Source: Rugamonas fusca (GTDB lineage: Bacteria > Pseudomonadota > Gammaproteobacteria > Burkholderiales > Burkholderiaceae_D). Taken from it: a stretch of 64,000 nucleotides of DNA. The translations under genes and the position numbers were made by a program. The stretch is from contig NZ_JACEZS010000001.1 in assembly GCF_014042365.1 (NCBI RefSeq), forward strand, positions 372,001 to 436,000. The letters are read 5' to 3'. Of this stretch, positions 32,308 through 42,065 are shown piece after piece; position 1 is the stretch's first letter; every line of letters begins with the position of its first letter. Under the pieces are notes generated by a model. It saw nothing but the letters and a program-made list of their open reading frames with translations, had not been told where the DNA came from and did not search any database.

Positions 32308-34218
32308 ATGCCCCAAGCCGTTACAACCGCAGCCACCAACGTCACGCAAACGGGGCGCAAGCGCTGGACCGGCCGCGCCGTGGTCGTGTGGAGCGTCGTG
32401 GCGGCGGTGGGACTGGCGCTGGCCAGCGTCGCCTACCTGTGGGCCGAACGTCTCACCACCGAGCGCTTGCGCGTGAGCGGCGCGCAGCGGCTGGAGGTCT
32501 ACGCCGGCAGCCTGGAGAATTTGCTCGGCAAGTACGATTTTCTGCCGGGCACGCTGGAATTGAGCGATGATGTGATCGATTTGCTGCAAAAGCCAGAGGA
32601 TGGCGCTTTGCAGCGGGCGGTCAATGAGCATCTTGAACGGTTGAACGGACTGGCGGGTTCGACCAGCATCTATGTCAGCGATTTACGGGGCATAACGCTT
32701 GCGGCTAGCAACTGGCGCGAACCCAATAGCTTCGTCGGTGATAATGTCGCATTCCGTCCTTATGTCAGGGATGCTTTGCGCGGCAGGCCGGCTGGCTTTT
32801 ATGGGGTCGGCACCACTTTCCTTGAGCCGGGGTATTTCTTCGCCCATGGCATATACCGCAACGGCCGGATGCTGGGTGTGGCGACGGTCAAGGTCAACAT
32901 CGAAAGGCTGGAAAAGACCTGGATACAGGGGACCGACAAGGTGTTGCTCAGTGACGAACATGGCGTGATCTTCCTGACTTCGGTGCCCGCGTGGAAGTAC
33001 ACCACGCTGAGGCCGCTGTCGGCCGACGTGCGGCGCGAGCTGGCCGCCACGCGCCAGTATTATTCCCATGCACTGACGCCGCTCGATATCCGCTACGAGC
33101 CGACCCGTGACGATGGGGTGCAGTTCGTGACGATACGGGCCGCCGCGGCGGGCAGCGGGGCCGATACCTCGCGCCGCATGCTGAGCCAGCGGCTGTCGCT
33201 GGCGCCGCGACATTGGCAGTTCATTTATTTGTCGGATCTGAGCCCGGCCCGTTCCAACGCGCAGACGGCATTCCTGCTGGCCTGCCTGTTACAGGGATTC
33301 CTGATCGTCCTGTACCTGTATATGCGCCAGCGCCGCCGCAGCCTGCGGCTCAAGCTCAAGGCCAAGGAGGATTTGCAACATGCCTATGACAATCTGGAAT
33401 TGATGGTGGCGGAACGCACCTACAACCTGAAGCAGATGACGCGCAGCCTGAGTGATGAAATCGCGGTGCGCCAGTGGGCCGAAGACAAGCTGCGCGAAAC
33501 CCAGAATGAGCTGGTCCAGGCCGGCAAGATGGCGGTACTGGGCCAGATGTCGGCGGGCATCACCCACGAGCTCAACCAGCCTTTGACGGCCTTGCGCACC
33601 ATGTCCGACAACGCGGCCGTCTTGCTCGATCGTGGCCGGATCGACGATGCCAAGGCCAATCTGGGCATCATCTCCCAACTGGTCGGCCAAATGGGCACGA
33701 TTACGGGTCAATTGAAGGCATTTTCGCGCAAATCCACCGGTAATATGGCACCGGTGGCGATCCAGCCTGCCGTGGCCAACGCCTTGTTCCTGGTCGAGCG
33801 CCGCCTGGAACAGGAGCGGGTAGGATTCCGCCTGAACGTGCATCACCAGGATGCCTGCGCCCTGTGCGAAGGCAACCGCCTGGAACAGGTGCTCGTCAAC
33901 CTGTTCAACAACGCGCTCGACGCCATGGCCGGGATGGACAACCGCCAGTTGACGGTCAGCATAGACCGCCAGGGTAGCCGGGTGTTGATCTGCGTGGCCG
34001 ACACCGGACCTGGCATCCCGGACGATGTGCGCGCGCGTTTATTTGAACCGTTCTTCACCACCAAGGAGCAGGGGGCGGGGCTCGGCCTGGGCCTGGCCAT
34101 TTCCGAGCGGATCGTGGTGGAGTTCGGTGGTATATTGAGGGCCGATCAGGCGCCCGGTGGCGGCGCCCAATTCACGATCGATTTGCCTATTTCGGAGCAG
34201 GGAGCGGTACATGGTTGA
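32308..34218 (+). CDS. dctB: DctB-type sensor histidine kinase
   Basis: The 636-residue protein starts at the ATG at 32308; an earlier in-frame ATG at 32248 would add 20 residues before the first membrane helix. Layout: membrane helix (about 20-42, VVVWSVVAAVGLALASVAYL), periplasmic double-PAS/dCache sensor (45-310), second helix (about 318-340), a linker coiled coil, then HisKA with His420 in GITHELNQPLTALR. The ATPase domain has NLFNNALDAM, VADTGPGIPDD and GAGLGLGLAIS. DctB senses C4-dicarboxylates and phosphorylates DctD. The gene overlaps dctD by 8 bases. Confidence 0.9.
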   Translation: MPQAVTTAATNVTQTGRKRWTGRAVVVWSVVAAVGLALASVAYLWAERLTTERLRVSGAQRLEVYAGSLENLLGKYDFLPGTLELSDDVIDLLQKPEDGALQRAVNEHLERLNGLAGSTSIYVSDLRGITLAASNWREPNSFVGDNVAFRPYVRDALRGRPAGFYGVGTTFLEPGYFFAHGIYRNGRMLGVATVKVNIERLEKTWIQGTDKVLLSDEHGVIFLTSVPAWKYTTLRPLSADVRRELAATRQYYSHALTPLDIRYEPTRDDGVQFVTIRAAAAGSGADTSRRMLSQRLSLAPRHWQFIYLSDLSPARSNAQTAFLLACLLQGFLIVLYLYMRQRRRSLRLKLKAKEDLQHAYDNLELMVAERTYNLKQMTRSLSDEIAVRQWAEDKLRETQNELVQAGKMAVLGQMSAGITHELNQPLTALRTMSDNAAVLLDRGRIDDAKANLGIISQLVGQMGTITGQLKAFSRKSTGNMAPVAIQPAVANALFLVERRLEQERVGFRLNVHHQDACALCEGNRLEQVLVNLFNNALDAMAGMDNRQLTVSIDRQGSRVLICVADTGPGIPDDVRARLFEPFFTTKEQGAGLGLGLAISERIVVEFGGILRADQAPGGGAQFTIDLPISEQGAVHG

Positions 34219-35554
34219 CGGGTTGCAGGTGTTGCTGGTGGAAGATGACGCCACGGTGCGCGCCGGAAGTGTCCAGGCCCTGGACTTGGCTGGCATCACC
34301 GTGCAAGGCTACGCGTCTGCCGAGCCGGCGTTGAAAGTCTTAACGCCGCATTTCCCCGGCATCATCGTCACCGACGTCAAGCTGCCGGGCATGAGCGGGT
34401 TGGAATTGTTGACCGCCGCCAAGGCGATCGACCCGGAACAGCCCGTCATCCTGGTGACCGGCCACGGTGACATCAACATGGCCGTGCAAGCCATGCGGGA
34501 CGGCGCCTATGACTTCATCGCCAAGCCCTATTCGTCGGAGCAACTGGTCGAGGTGGTGCAGCGCGCACTGGCGACGCGCGGCCTCATGCTCGAAGTGCAA
34601 AGCCTGCGGCGCAAGCTGGCGCAAAGCGCGGGGATAGAAGCCATGCTGCTGGGCGAGTCGCCCGCGATGCGCGAATTGCGCCGCCTGATCGTGGACCTGG
34701 CCGATGAGCCCGCCGACGTGCTGGTCTTTGGCGAGACGGGGACGGGCAAGGAAATGGTGGCGCGCAGCCTGCACCAGCACAGCATCCGTGCCAAGCACCA
34801 CTTTGTCGCCATCAATTGCGGGGCGATACCTGAAAATATCTTCGAAAGCGAGGTGTTCGGACACGAACCGGGCGCTTTTACGGGCGCGGCCAAAAGGCAA
34901 ATCGGCAAGATCGAACATGCCAACGGTGGCTCGCTGTTTCTGGACGAGGTGGAGAGCCTGCCGCTGGCCATGCAGGTGAAGTTGCTGCGCGTACTGCAGG
35001 AGCGCTACGTGGAGCGGCTGGGATCAAACCAGCCGGTGCCGGTCGATGTGCGCATCATCGCGGCGACCAAGGTGGACCTGAAGGAGCTATCGGACCAGCA
35101 AAAATTCCGCAGCGACCTGTATTACCGCCTGAACCTGATCGTGCTCCACCTGCCGCCGCTGCGCGAACGGCGCGAGGACATCCCCTTGTTGTTTGAACAT
35201 TTCGTGCTGGGCGCCGCTGCCCGCTACAAGCGCGAGGTGCCGGTGATGCCCGGTGGGCTGATGCAACGGTTGATGGCGCACACATGGCCTGGCAACGTAC
35301 GCGAACTGCGCAATATCGCAGACCGTTTCGTGCTCGGCCTGTCGAGCGGTGGCGATGGCTTGCTGGCCGCCTCGGCCGCCACGCCGTTGGCCTTGCCCGA
35401 ACAGGTGAGCCGCTTTGAACGTGCGCTGATCGAGCAGGAACTGCGCAATGTGGCTGGCAATGTCGCGGAAGCGAGCGTGACCTTGGGCCTGCCCAAGCAA
35501 ACCCTGTATCACAAGATGCAGAAGTACAACCTGGTGGCCGACGACTTCAAATAA
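34211..35554 (+). CDS. dctD: DctD-type sigma-54 enhancer-binding response regulator
   Basis: The 447-residue protein has three domains. The receiver (1-120) has acidic residues 11-13, phospho-acceptor Asp55 and Lys105. The AAA+ domain has Walker A GETGTGKE (174-181) and the sigma-54 contact loop GAFTGA (221-226). A C-terminal Fis-type helix-turn-helix (about 400-443) ends in VTLGLPKQTLYHKMQKYNL. It should bind enhancer sites upstream of dctA and open the sigma-54 promoter. The ATG at 34211 overlaps the dctB end. A terminator shared with the convergent parvulin gene follows. Confidence 0.93.
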   Translation: MVDGLQVLLVEDDATVRAGSVQALDLAGITVQGYASAEPALKVLTPHFPGIIVTDVKLPGMSGLELLTAAKAIDPEQPVILVTGHGDINMAVQAMRDGAYDFIAKPYSSEQLVEVVQRALATRGLMLEVQSLRRKLAQSAGIEAMLLGESPAMRELRRLIVDLADEPADVLVFGETGTGKEMVARSLHQHSIRAKHHFVAINCGAIPENIFESEVFGHEPGAFTGAAKRQIGKIEHANGGSLFLDEVESLPLAMQVKLLRVLQERYVERLGSNQPVPVDVRIIAATKVDLKELSDQQKFRSDLYYRLNLIVLHLPPLRERREDIPLLFEHFVLGAAARYKREVPVMPGGLMQRLMAHTWPGNVRELRNIADRFVLGLSSGGDGLLAASAATPLALPEQVSRFERALIEQELRNVAGNVAEASVTLGLPKQTLYHKMQKYNLVADDFK

Positions 35555-35565
35555 TTCGCGGCAAT

Positions 35566-35596
35566 AAAAAAGCGCTTCACGGGGAAGCGCTTTTTT
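35566..35596. terminator. Bidirectional terminator between dctD and the parvulin gene
   Basis: The arms GCGCTTC (35572-35578) and GAAGCGC (35584-35590) are flanked by six A residues on one side and six T residues on the other, so it can work in both directions. Confidence 0.85.
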
Positions 35597-35618
35597 ACAG
35601 GCGATGGGCCAGGACCAA

Positions 35619-36395
35619 TTACTGGATCTTGGCTTTCTTCATCAGCTCGTCGCGGTAGGCGGCGATCTTACGCTGTTGCAGCGATTCCGCCACCTGGCCT
35701 TTGACTTCTTCCAGGGCCGGCAGTTTCACGGCGCGCGAATCTTCCAGCTTGATCACGTGGTAGCCGAATTCCGTCTTGACGGGGGTCTCGGTGATCTGGC
35801 CATTCTTCAGGGCCACCATGGCGTCGGCGAAAGGCTTGACCAGTTTGCCGGGAGTCATCCAGCCCAGGTCACCGCCATTGTTGGCCGAACCGTCTTTCGA
35901 TACTTTCGCCAGTTCCTCGAACTTGCCGCCCGCTTTCAGCTTGGCGATGATGTCCTTGGCTTCAGCTTCGGTACCAACCAGGATGTGGCGCGAGTGGTAT
36001 TCCTTGTCGCCCATGGCGGCCTTGTACTTGTCGTACTCAGCCTTGATGTCGGCATCCTTGACCGGGTTCTTCTTCACGTAGTCGGCCAGCATGGCATTGA
36101 TGATGATGCTCTGGCGGGCGTTCTCGATGGCGGCCTTGACGTCGGCGTGGGTGCCGTAGCCTTGCTTGTCCGCTTCCTGGATCAGCACTTCACGGCCGAT
36201 CAGGTCCTTCTTGATGGCTTCGCGCAGTTGCGGCGAATCCGTTTGCTGGCCCTGGGCCACGACTTGCTTGACGATCTGGTCGATACGCGATGCGGGAATG
36301 GCCTTGCCGTTGACGGTGGCGGCGTTCTGCGCGAATACCGGAGCTGCAACTACAGCGATCATCGCTAACAACAGGCGTGCTGGCTTCAAAATCAT
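35619..36395 (-). CDS. Periplasmic parvulin-type peptidyl-prolyl isomerase, downstream copy
   Basis: The 258-residue protein starts MILKPARLLLAMIAVVAAPVFAQ, a clear Sec signal peptide. It has a SurA-like N-terminal helical region and one parvulin (PpiC-type) domain at about 130-225 (YHSRHILVGTEAEAKDIIAKL...GGDLGWM...FGYHVIKLED). The ATG at 36395 has an AGGA site 7 bases upstream, better than the TTG six bases earlier. It is a paralogue of the gene immediately upstream on the same strand, with the same start and the same KKAKIQ end. It probably assists folding of exported or outer-membrane proteins. Confidence 0.9.
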   Translation of the reverse strand: MILKPARLLLAMIAVVAAPVFAQNAATVNGKAIPASRIDQIVKQVVAQGQQTDSPQLREAIKKDLIGREVLIQEADKQGYGTHADVKAAIENARQSIIINAMLADYVKKNPVKDADIKAEYDKYKAAMGDKEYHSRHILVGTEAEAKDIIAKLKAGGKFEELAKVSKDGSANNGGDLGWMTPGKLVKPFADAMVALKNGQITETPVKTEFGYHVIKLEDSRAVKLPALEEVKGQVAESLQQRKIAAYRDELMKKAKIQ

Positions 36396-36462
36396 TATCA
36401 AATCCTATAAAAATACAAGAGATCGCGCCTGGCGGACAGTGCGCATTGTTGAACGCAGAACT

Positions 36463-36486
36463 AAAAACGGCGCCCAGTGGGCGCCG
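36463..36486 (-). terminator. Terminator between the two parvulin genes
   Basis: Read on the minus strand, CGGCGCCC and GGGCGCCG form a perfect 8-bp stem with a 3-base loop, followed by TTTTTAG. It ends transcription after the upstream copy, so the downstream copy (35619-36395) must depend on read-through or its own promoter in the 60 or so bases left. Confidence 0.8.
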
Positions 36487-36498
36487 GTGACGACTATA

Positions 36499-37278
36499 TT
36501 ACTGAATCTTTGCTTTCTTGACCATTTCTTGTTGGTAAGTTTGCAGTTTCTTCTGGGTCAGTGCTTCCGCGATCTGTGGCTTCACTTCTTCCAGGGTAGG
36601 CAGCTTGGCTGGACGGATGTCGTCCACCTTGATCACGTGGAAGCCGTTCGGGGTTTGCACTGGCTTCTCGGTGAACTGGCCTTTTTGCAGGTTCACGAAG
36701 GCGTCCGAGAATGCAGGTGGGAACGACGATGGGGTCGCCCAGTCCAGGTCGCCGCCGGTCGAGGCGGAGCCGGTGTCCTTCGATGCCTTGGCCAGGTCTT
36801 CGAACTTGCCGCCGGCTTTCAGCTTGGCGATGACGTCGTTCGCTTCCGCTTCGGTGCCCAGCAGGATGTGGCGTACATGGTATTCCTTGTCGCCGGCTTG
36901 CTTGGTGAAGCGGTCGTATTCAGCCTTGATGTCGGCGTCCGAGACGGGGTTCTTCTTGACGAAATCGCCAACCAGGGCGTTGATGATGATGGCCTGGCGC
37001 GCGTTCTCCAGCTGTTGCTTGACGTTCGGATCCTTGGCGAAGCCTTGCTTTTCCGCTTCCTGCATCATCACTTCACGGCCGATCAGGTCTTTCTTGATCA
37101 GTTCACGCAGTTGCGGGGAATCTTGTTGCTGGCCTTGAGCGACCACTTGCTTGACGACGGCGTCGACGCGCGAAGTAGGAATAGCCTTGCCATTGACGAC
37201 AGCAATGTTTTGAGCAAAAGCAGGTACGGCGGCAACGGCGAGAAGTGCAATCAGCAAACGGGCTGGCTTGAAAGTCAT
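36499..37278 (-). CDS. Periplasmic parvulin-type peptidyl-prolyl isomerase, upstream copy
   Basis: The 259-residue protein has the signal peptide MTFKPARLLIALLAVAAVPAFAQ, the helical chaperone part, and a parvulin domain at about 130-225 (YHVRHILLGTEAEANDVIAKL...GGDLDWATPSSFPPAFS...GFHVIKVDD). An AGGAA site lies 6 bases before the ATG. It resembles the next gene closely along its whole length, so the pair is a tandem duplication. The differences are concentrated in the middle of the parvulin domain (TGSASTGGDLDWATPSSF versus the GSANNGGDLGWMTPGKL of the other copy). Confidence 0.9.
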   Translation of the reverse strand: MTFKPARLLIALLAVAAVPAFAQNIAVVNGKAIPTSRVDAVVKQVVAQGQQQDSPQLRELIKKDLIGREVMMQEAEKQGFAKDPNVKQQLENARQAIIINALVGDFVKKNPVSDADIKAEYDRFTKQAGDKEYHVRHILLGTEAEANDVIAKLKAGGKFEDLAKASKDTGSASTGGDLDWATPSSFPPAFSDAFVNLQKGQFTEKPVQTPNGFHVIKVDDIRPAKLPTLEEVKPQIAEALTQKKLQTYQQEMVKKAKIQ

Positions 37279-37392
37279 TATTAATTCCTGTAAAGGGAAA
37301 GTTTAAGCTAAAAGTAGTTGGCTCAGGTTAGACCGTCATGGTGGCGTCATGTTTCAAGACTATTCTGTATCCAACCTAAACCTTGCGCTACA

Positions 37393-37665
37393 TCATACTT
37401 CGGATGGTGCCAGTGCGGTAATGGCCAATGCATGAATTTCTTTATGCATCATATCGTGCACGGAATCATACACGAGTCGATGTCGCATGACGAGTTTGAT
37501 CCCTTCGAATCGGGCGGAAACAATGCGCACCGTGTAATGGCCACCACCGGAGGCGGCGCCGGCGTGGCCGGCGTGCATGGCGGACTCGTCGCCAATATCC
37601 ATTGCCAGCGGCGCCAGGGCTGCTTGCAGGCGGGTACGGATCTTTTCCAGACGTGGATCGTTCAT
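37393..37665 (-). CDS. BolA family protein
   Basis: The 90-residue protein starts MNDPRLEKIRTRLQAALAPLAMDIGDES and has the BolA fold, with the conserved nucleic-acid/iron ligand region FEGIKLVMRHRLVYDSVHDMM and the HALAITAL helix. BolA proteins pair with monothiol glutaredoxins in iron-sulfur trafficking and affect cell shape and stress responses. The H-rich insert HAGHAGAASGGGHYTV extends the usual loop. Its ATG overlaps the yciB stop codon by one base, so it is coupled to yciB. Confidence 0.9.
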   Translation of the reverse strand: MNDPRLEKIRTRLQAALAPLAMDIGDESAMHAGHAGAASGGGHYTVRIVSARFEGIKLVMRHRLVYDSVHDMMHKEIHALAITALAPSEV

Positions 37666-38294
37666 CAAGCTTCATCCTTCATGTGTTTCGACAAATACAG
37701 GGTCTGGCCCACGATAAATACAAACATGATGGACGTGGAACCAAAAGCCTTGAAGCTGACCCATGCGCCCGTATCGCCTTTGAACAGCACAAAGGCGACA
37801 AACAGGTTCAAGAAACCCATGGCCGCGAAGAAACAAATCCATGCCAGGTTAATCCGGTTCCAGATCACATCAGGTAAATGAATGATGTGTTCCATCGATT
37901 TACGCATGAGGTTCTTTTTGAAAGCCAGTTGCGAAACCAGCAGGCCGATGGCGAAACACCAATAAACGATAGTCAGCTTCCATTTGATGAAGTTGTCGTC
38001 ATGGAAGTAAATCGTCAGGCCGCCGAAGAATATAAACATGAACAGGGACAGCCACAGCACGAAGTCCACTTTCCGGCCGCGCAGTTTGATGTAAACAATC
38101 TGGCCCATGGTGGCGATAATGCCGACCAGCGTGGCGATGATGATGGGCGACTGGGCCGCCGTGACCACGCCGCCGGATACCAGCGCGCTCAGGTAGGTAT
38201 TGATGAAGTCTTGCGCCGCGTCGGCATGGATGCCGGCCAGTTTGTAGGCGGCGAAGAAGGCCAGCAGCGGGAGAAAGTCGAACAGGAATTTCAT
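37665..38294 (-). CDS. yciB: YciB/IspA-type inner-membrane septation protein
   Basis: The 209-residue protein with about five membrane helices starts MKFLFDFLPLLAFFAAYKLAGI, the diagnostic YciB N-terminus. It contains IYFHDDNFIKWKLTIVYWCFA and WNRINLAWICFFAAMGFLNL. YciB is needed for normal envelope synthesis and septation and interacts with division and elongation proteins. At 209 residues it is longer than the usual 180, because of an insertion after the first helix. It is coupled to the downstream BolA-family gene; msrB lies 24 bases upstream on the same strand. Confidence 0.92.
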   Translation of the reverse strand: MKFLFDFLPLLAFFAAYKLAGIHADAAQDFINTYLSALVSGGVVTAAQSPIIIATLVGIIATMGQIVYIKLRGRKVDFVLWLSLFMFIFFGGLTIYFHDDNFIKWKLTIVYWCFAIGLLVSQLAFKKNLMRKSMEHIIHLPDVIWNRINLAWICFFAAMGFLNLFVAFVLFKGDTGAWVSFKAFGSTSIMFVFIVGQTLYLSKHMKDEA

Positions 38295-38318
38295 GGTGGG
38301 ATAGAGAATGGCGGTCGA

Positions 38319-38717
38319 TCAGGTTTCAGGGTCAAAGCGCAGCGAAGCTGAATTAATGCAGTAACGCAATCCGGTCGGCGGCGGGCCGTCCGGAAATACA
38401 TGTCCCAGGTGGGCATCGCAGACGGCGCACAGGATTTCGGTGCGCAGCATACCATGCGAACGGTCCACTTTCTCCGTCACGTGGGCCGGATCGAGCGCTT
38501 CGAAGTAGCTGGGCCAGCCGCAGCCGGAATCGAACTTGGCGTCGGAACGAAATAGCGGCGTGTTGCAGCACACGCAGGTGTAGATGCCCGCTTCGTGGTG
38601 ATCCCAGTACTTGCCCGTGAACGCCCGCTCGGTGGCGGCGTGGCGCGTCACTTCGAACTGCATCGGGTCCAGCTGGGCGCGCCATTCGGCTTCGCTCTTG
38701 TGTACTTTGTCTGTCAT
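38319..38717 (-). CDS. msrB: MsrB, peptide-methionine (R)-S-oxide reductase
   Basis: The 132-residue protein is complete. Zinc is held by Cys48/Cys51 (YTCVCC) and Cys97/Cys100 (LCAVC). The catalytic cysteine is Cys120 in [11 protein letters not shown], with the GCGWPSYF and [10 protein letters not shown] motifs. It reduces methionine-R-sulfoxide in proteins. It follows selO by 8 bases on the same strand and precedes yciB, giving a redox-repair and envelope operon. Confidence 0.96.
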   Translation of the reverse strand: MTDKVHKSEAEWRAQLDPMQFEVTRHAATERAFTGKYWDHHEAGIYTCVCCNTPLFRSDAKFDSGCGWPSYFEALDPAHVTEKVDRSHGMLRTEILCAVCDAHLGHVFPDGPPPTGLRYCINSASLRFDPET

Positions 38718-38725
38718 GTTGATCC

Positions 38726-40120
38726 TCAGGAAGAACAGCTCACTTCAAGATGGCTTGCCCAGTCCGGCGGCAAGGCGGCATAGTGCTCATGCTCTGGCTG
38801 TTCGTCGTATGGACGCTGCAGAACTTTCAACAAGCGTGCCACTTCAGTAAAGTCCTTATTTTGCGCCTTTTCAATCGCAAGCTGCGCGAGGTAGTTGCGC
38901 AAAACATACTTGGGATTGACACGGTCCATGGCGAGGCGGCGCGGCGCGTCCACGCTGTCTTCGGCGCGCAGGCGGGCACGGTACTGCGTGGCCCAGGCGT
39001 CGAAAGCAGGACGGTCCAGGAACAGGTCGCGCAGCGCGGTATCGGCGCCGGGATTGGCCACTTCCAATTTGCCCAGGGTACGGAAGAACAAGGTGAAATC
39101 AACGCTGTTCGCTTGCATCAGCGCGAACATGGCGTCAAATAGCGATTCGTCGCCGTCGCGCTCGCTGCTCAGGCCCAGTTTGGCACGCAACAGCGCGCTG
39201 ATCTTGTTCGCGAACGCGGGCTGATAGACGTCCAATGCGGCCTGGGCCGCTTCGACCTCGCCGATCAATGGCAGCAACGCTTGCCCCAGGGCGTAGCAAT
39301 TCCAGTGGCCGATCTGCGGTTGCATGGCGTAGGAATAGCGTCCTTGCTGGTCGGTGTGGTTGCAGATGTGCTGCGAGTCGAAGGCTTCCATGAAGCCGAA
39401 CGGACCGTAGTCCAGGGTCTGGCCCAGGATGGACATATTGTCCGTGTTCATCACGCCATGCATGAAGCCGACGGCTTGCCAATGGGCGATCAGGTGCGCC
39501 GTGCGGCGCGTCACTTCTTCCAGCAAGGCCTGGTAAGGATTGCCAGTGTCGCGCAACTGAGGATAAAAACGGTCTATCACATAATCGGCAAGCAGCCGCA
39601 GCTGTTCCGGCTTGTTCTGGTAGAACCAATGTTCAAACGAGCCGAAGCGCACGAAACTGGGCGCCAGCCGGACCACGACGGCGGCCGTTTCCGGCGTTTC
39701 GCGCATCACGCCCTGGTCCGACCCGGTCACCGACAGCGCCCGCGAGGTGGGGATGCCCAGGGCGTGCATGGCTTCCGAACACAGGAATTCACGGACGGAT
39801 GAGCGCAGCACGGCACGCCCGTCACCCATGCGGGAATAGGGCGTCAGGCCGGCGCCTTTCCACTGCAATTCCATGGGCCCCTCAGCACTGTCCACATTGC
39901 CCAGCAAGATGGCGCGGCCGTCGCCCAACTGGCCGGCCCATACGCCAAACTGATGGCCGGAATATACGGCCGCCAGCGGCTGGGACTGTTCAGGCACGAG
40001 GTTCCCCGTCAACAGGTCGACATAATCGGTTCGCCCCAGGCGTGTGGGGTCGAGCCCGATCAACGTGGCGGCCGCGTCGCTGACGCCGACCAGGTAAGGC
40101 GAGGGCAGCGGGGTGGGCAT
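38726..40120 (-). CDS. selO: SelO (YdiU), pseudokinase-fold protein AMP transferase
   Basis: The 464-residue protein is given from the first standard start, [11 protein letters not shown]. It has the SelO motifs [56 protein letters not shown] and DYGPFGFM, and it ends EVSCSS with cysteine where some homologues have selenocysteine. SelO transfers AMP from ATP to protein Ser/Thr/Tyr and affects redox homeostasis. Conserved N-terminal sequence ([15 protein letters not shown]) is encoded in frame upstream to about 40189 without ATG, GTG or TTG, so the true start is probably non-standard or lost (see findings). Confidence 0.9.
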   Translation of the reverse strand: MPTPLPSPYLVGVSDAAATLIGLDPTRLGRTDYVDLLTGNLVPEQSQPLAAVYSGHQFGVWAGQLGDGRAILLGNVDSAEGPMELQWKGAGLTPYSRMGDGRAVLRSSVREFLCSEAMHALGIPTSRALSVTGSDQGVMRETPETAAVVVRLAPSFVRFGSFEHWFYQNKPEQLRLLADYVIDRFYPQLRDTGNPYQALLEEVTRRTAHLIAHWQAVGFMHGVMNTDNMSILGQTLDYGPFGFMEAFDSQHICNHTDQQGRYSYAMQPQIGHWNCYALGQALLPLIGEVEAAQAALDVYQPAFANKISALLRAKLGLSSERDGDESLFDAMFALMQANSVDFTLFFRTLGKLEVANPGADTALRDLFLDRPAFDAWATQYRARLRAEDSVDAPRRLAMDRVNPKYVLRNYLAQLAIEKAQNKDFTEVARLLKVLQRPYDEQPEHEHYAALPPDWASHLEVSCSS

Positions 40121-40415
40121 CAGCCGCGTGTAGAAGGCGGGAGGCAGGGACGCGAACGAATTGTCCAGCGGCAGTTTAGCGGCAGTAATGGTAATTCCAG
40201 TCGATGGTCATGGGTGCATAAGCGGGCTGTCGGATTTTACCCTACAGCGCCGATTCTATTGGGGCGCATCGCCAAATGACATGGTGGTTACACTCGGTAA
40301 CGTCCGGCGCGCCACAGACCGGGTTGTTTATTGCAATGCAACATTGAAAAGCGTTGACGGCTTTCGGGCGGCCGTTTCAAACTTGAACGCAAGTCCAACC
40401 TCTCCAGGAGTGTCG

Positions 40416-42065
40416 ATGTCCTTTCCACAAAGCCCCGTCATGGGGCAAATGATGAACCAGCCACTGCTGATCTCCAGTATTGTCGAATTCGCGTCGCGCC
40501 ACAACGGCGGCAGTGAGATCGTCTCGCGCCGGGTCGAGGGCGACATGCACCGCTATACGTTCCGCGAGTGCCACCAGCGTGCACGCCGCCTGGCCAACGC
40601 GCTGCAGGGCCTGGGCGTGAAGATGGGCGATCGGGTGGCGACGCTGGCCTGGAATGGTTACCGGCACCTGGAAGCGTACTACGCGGTGTCGGGTTCCGGC
40701 GCCGTCTTGCATACCATTAATCCGCGCCTGCACCCGGAACAGGTGGCGTACATCATCAACCACGCGGAAGACCAGTTGCTGTTCTTCGACCTGACCTTCC
40801 TGCCCGCCATCGAGGCCGTGGCCGCCCACTGCAAGATGATCAAGGGCTATGTGCTGATGACGGACCGCGCCCACATGCCGGCCGACAGCAAGATCCCGGA
40901 CCTGATGTGCTATGAAGATCTGATCAATTCGCACTCGGATGACTACACCTGGCCGCAGTTTGACGAAAATTCGGCGGCTACCTTGTGCTACACCTCGGGC
41001 ACGACGGGCAATCCCAAGGGGGCCCTGTACTCGCATCGTTCGACGGTGTTGCACGCTTATGCCTCAGCGTTGCCGAACGCGCTCAACGTCACCTCCCACG
41101 ACACGGTGCTGCCGGTGGTTCCCATGTTCCACGTCAACGCCTGGGGCTTGCCATATTCGGTGCCGTTGACGGGCGCGCGCATGGTGTTCCCAGGTCCTGC
41201 GCTCGATGGCAAGTCGCTGTACGAGCTGTTCGAGAGCGAAGGCGTGACCATGTCGGCCGGTGTGCCCACGGTCTGGCTGGGTCTGATCAATTACGCCTTG
41301 CAGAACAAATTGAAGTTTTCCACGTTCCGCCGCACGGTGATTGGCGGTTCGGCCTGCCCGCCGGCCATGATGAACACCCTGATCGACGAGTTCGGCGTTG
41401 AGGTCGTGCACGCCTGGGGCATGACGGAAATGTCGCCGCTGGGCACGGCATGTGTGTTGTCGAGCAAACACAAGGCTCTGCCGCAGGAGGAGCAGCGCAA
41501 GATCCTGCAAAAGCAGGGCCACGCCATCTTTGGCGTCGACATGAAGATCGTCGACGACGATGGCAAGGAGTTGCCGTGGGATGGCGTCGGTTATGGACAC
41601 TTGCTGGTCAAGGGGCCGTGGATCATCAGCAGCTATTTCAAGGGCGAGGGCGGCGATGTGTTGCAGAACGGCTGGTTCCCGACGGGTGACGTCGCCACGA
41701 TCGACCCCGACGGCTACATGCAGATCACCGACCGCAGCAAGGACGTCATCAAGTCTGGCGGCGAATGGATAGGCACGATCGACCTGGAAAATATTGCGAT
41801 GGCGCATCCGGCCGTCCTGCAGGCGGCTTGTATCGGCATCTACCACCCGAAATGGGACGAGCGGCCGCTGCTGATCGTGGTGCGCCGCCCCGGCCAGGAC
41901 GTGAGCCGCGAGGAGTTGCTGGCGTTCTATGAAGGCAAGATCGCCAAGTGGTGGACACCGGACGACGTCGTATTCGCCGACGCCTTGCCGCTGGGCGCCA
42001 CCGGCAAGGTGCAAAAGAACAAGTTGCGGGAACACTACAAGGACCACCAGCTTCCCACCGCTTGA
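40416..42065 (+). CDS. Fatty-acyl-CoA ligase (AlkK/DmdB-type AMP-binding enzyme)
   Basis: The 549-residue protein starts at the ATG at 40416, chosen for its AGGAG site and the family start [21 protein letters not shown]. It has the AMP-binding P-loop [13 protein letters not shown], the GMTEMSP core motif, [17 protein letters not shown] and the C-terminal hinge [14 protein letters not shown] with the late catalytic lysine region [11 protein letters not shown]. It joins medium- or long-chain acids to CoA through an acyl-AMP. AlkK after AlkB/AlkJ and DmdB in DMSP breakdown belong to this subfamily, so the substrate is open. The gap before it (40121-40415) holds a GTTAC-N5-GTAAC inverted repeat at 40287-40301 and TTGCAATGCAA at 40331-40341. 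Confidence 0.9.
   Translation: MSFPQSPVMGQMMNQPLLISSIVEFASRHNGGSEIVSRRVEGDMHRYTFRECHQRARRLANALQGLGVKMGDRVATLAWNGYRHLEAYYAVSGSGAVLHTINPRLHPEQVAYIINHAEDQLLFFDLTFLPAIEAVAAHCKMIKGYVLMTDRAHMPADSKIPDLMCYEDLINSHSDDYTWPQFDENSAATLCYTSGTTGNPKGALYSHRSTVLHAYASALPNALNVTSHDTVLPVVPMFHVNAWGLPYSVPLTGARMVFPGPALDGKSLYELFESEGVTMSAGVPTVWLGLINYALQNKLKFSTFRRTVIGGSACPPAMMNTLIDEFGVEVVHAWGMTEMSPLGTACVLSSKHKALPQEEQRKILQKQGHAIFGVDMKIVDDDGKELPWDGVGYGHLLVKGPWIISSYFKGEGGDVLQNGWFPTGDVATIDPDGYMQITDRSKDVIKSGGEWIGTIDLENIAMAHPAVLQAACIGIYHPKWDERPLLIVVRRPGQDVSREELLAFYEGKIAKWWTPDDVVFADALPLGATGKVQKNKLREHYKDHQLPTA

Noticed and set aside
40331..40341. TTGCAATGCAA palindrome before the acyl-CoA ligase gene as a fatty-acid operator
   Set aside because: It does not resemble the motif shared by the fadB-type and thiolase promoters, and short palindromes are common.
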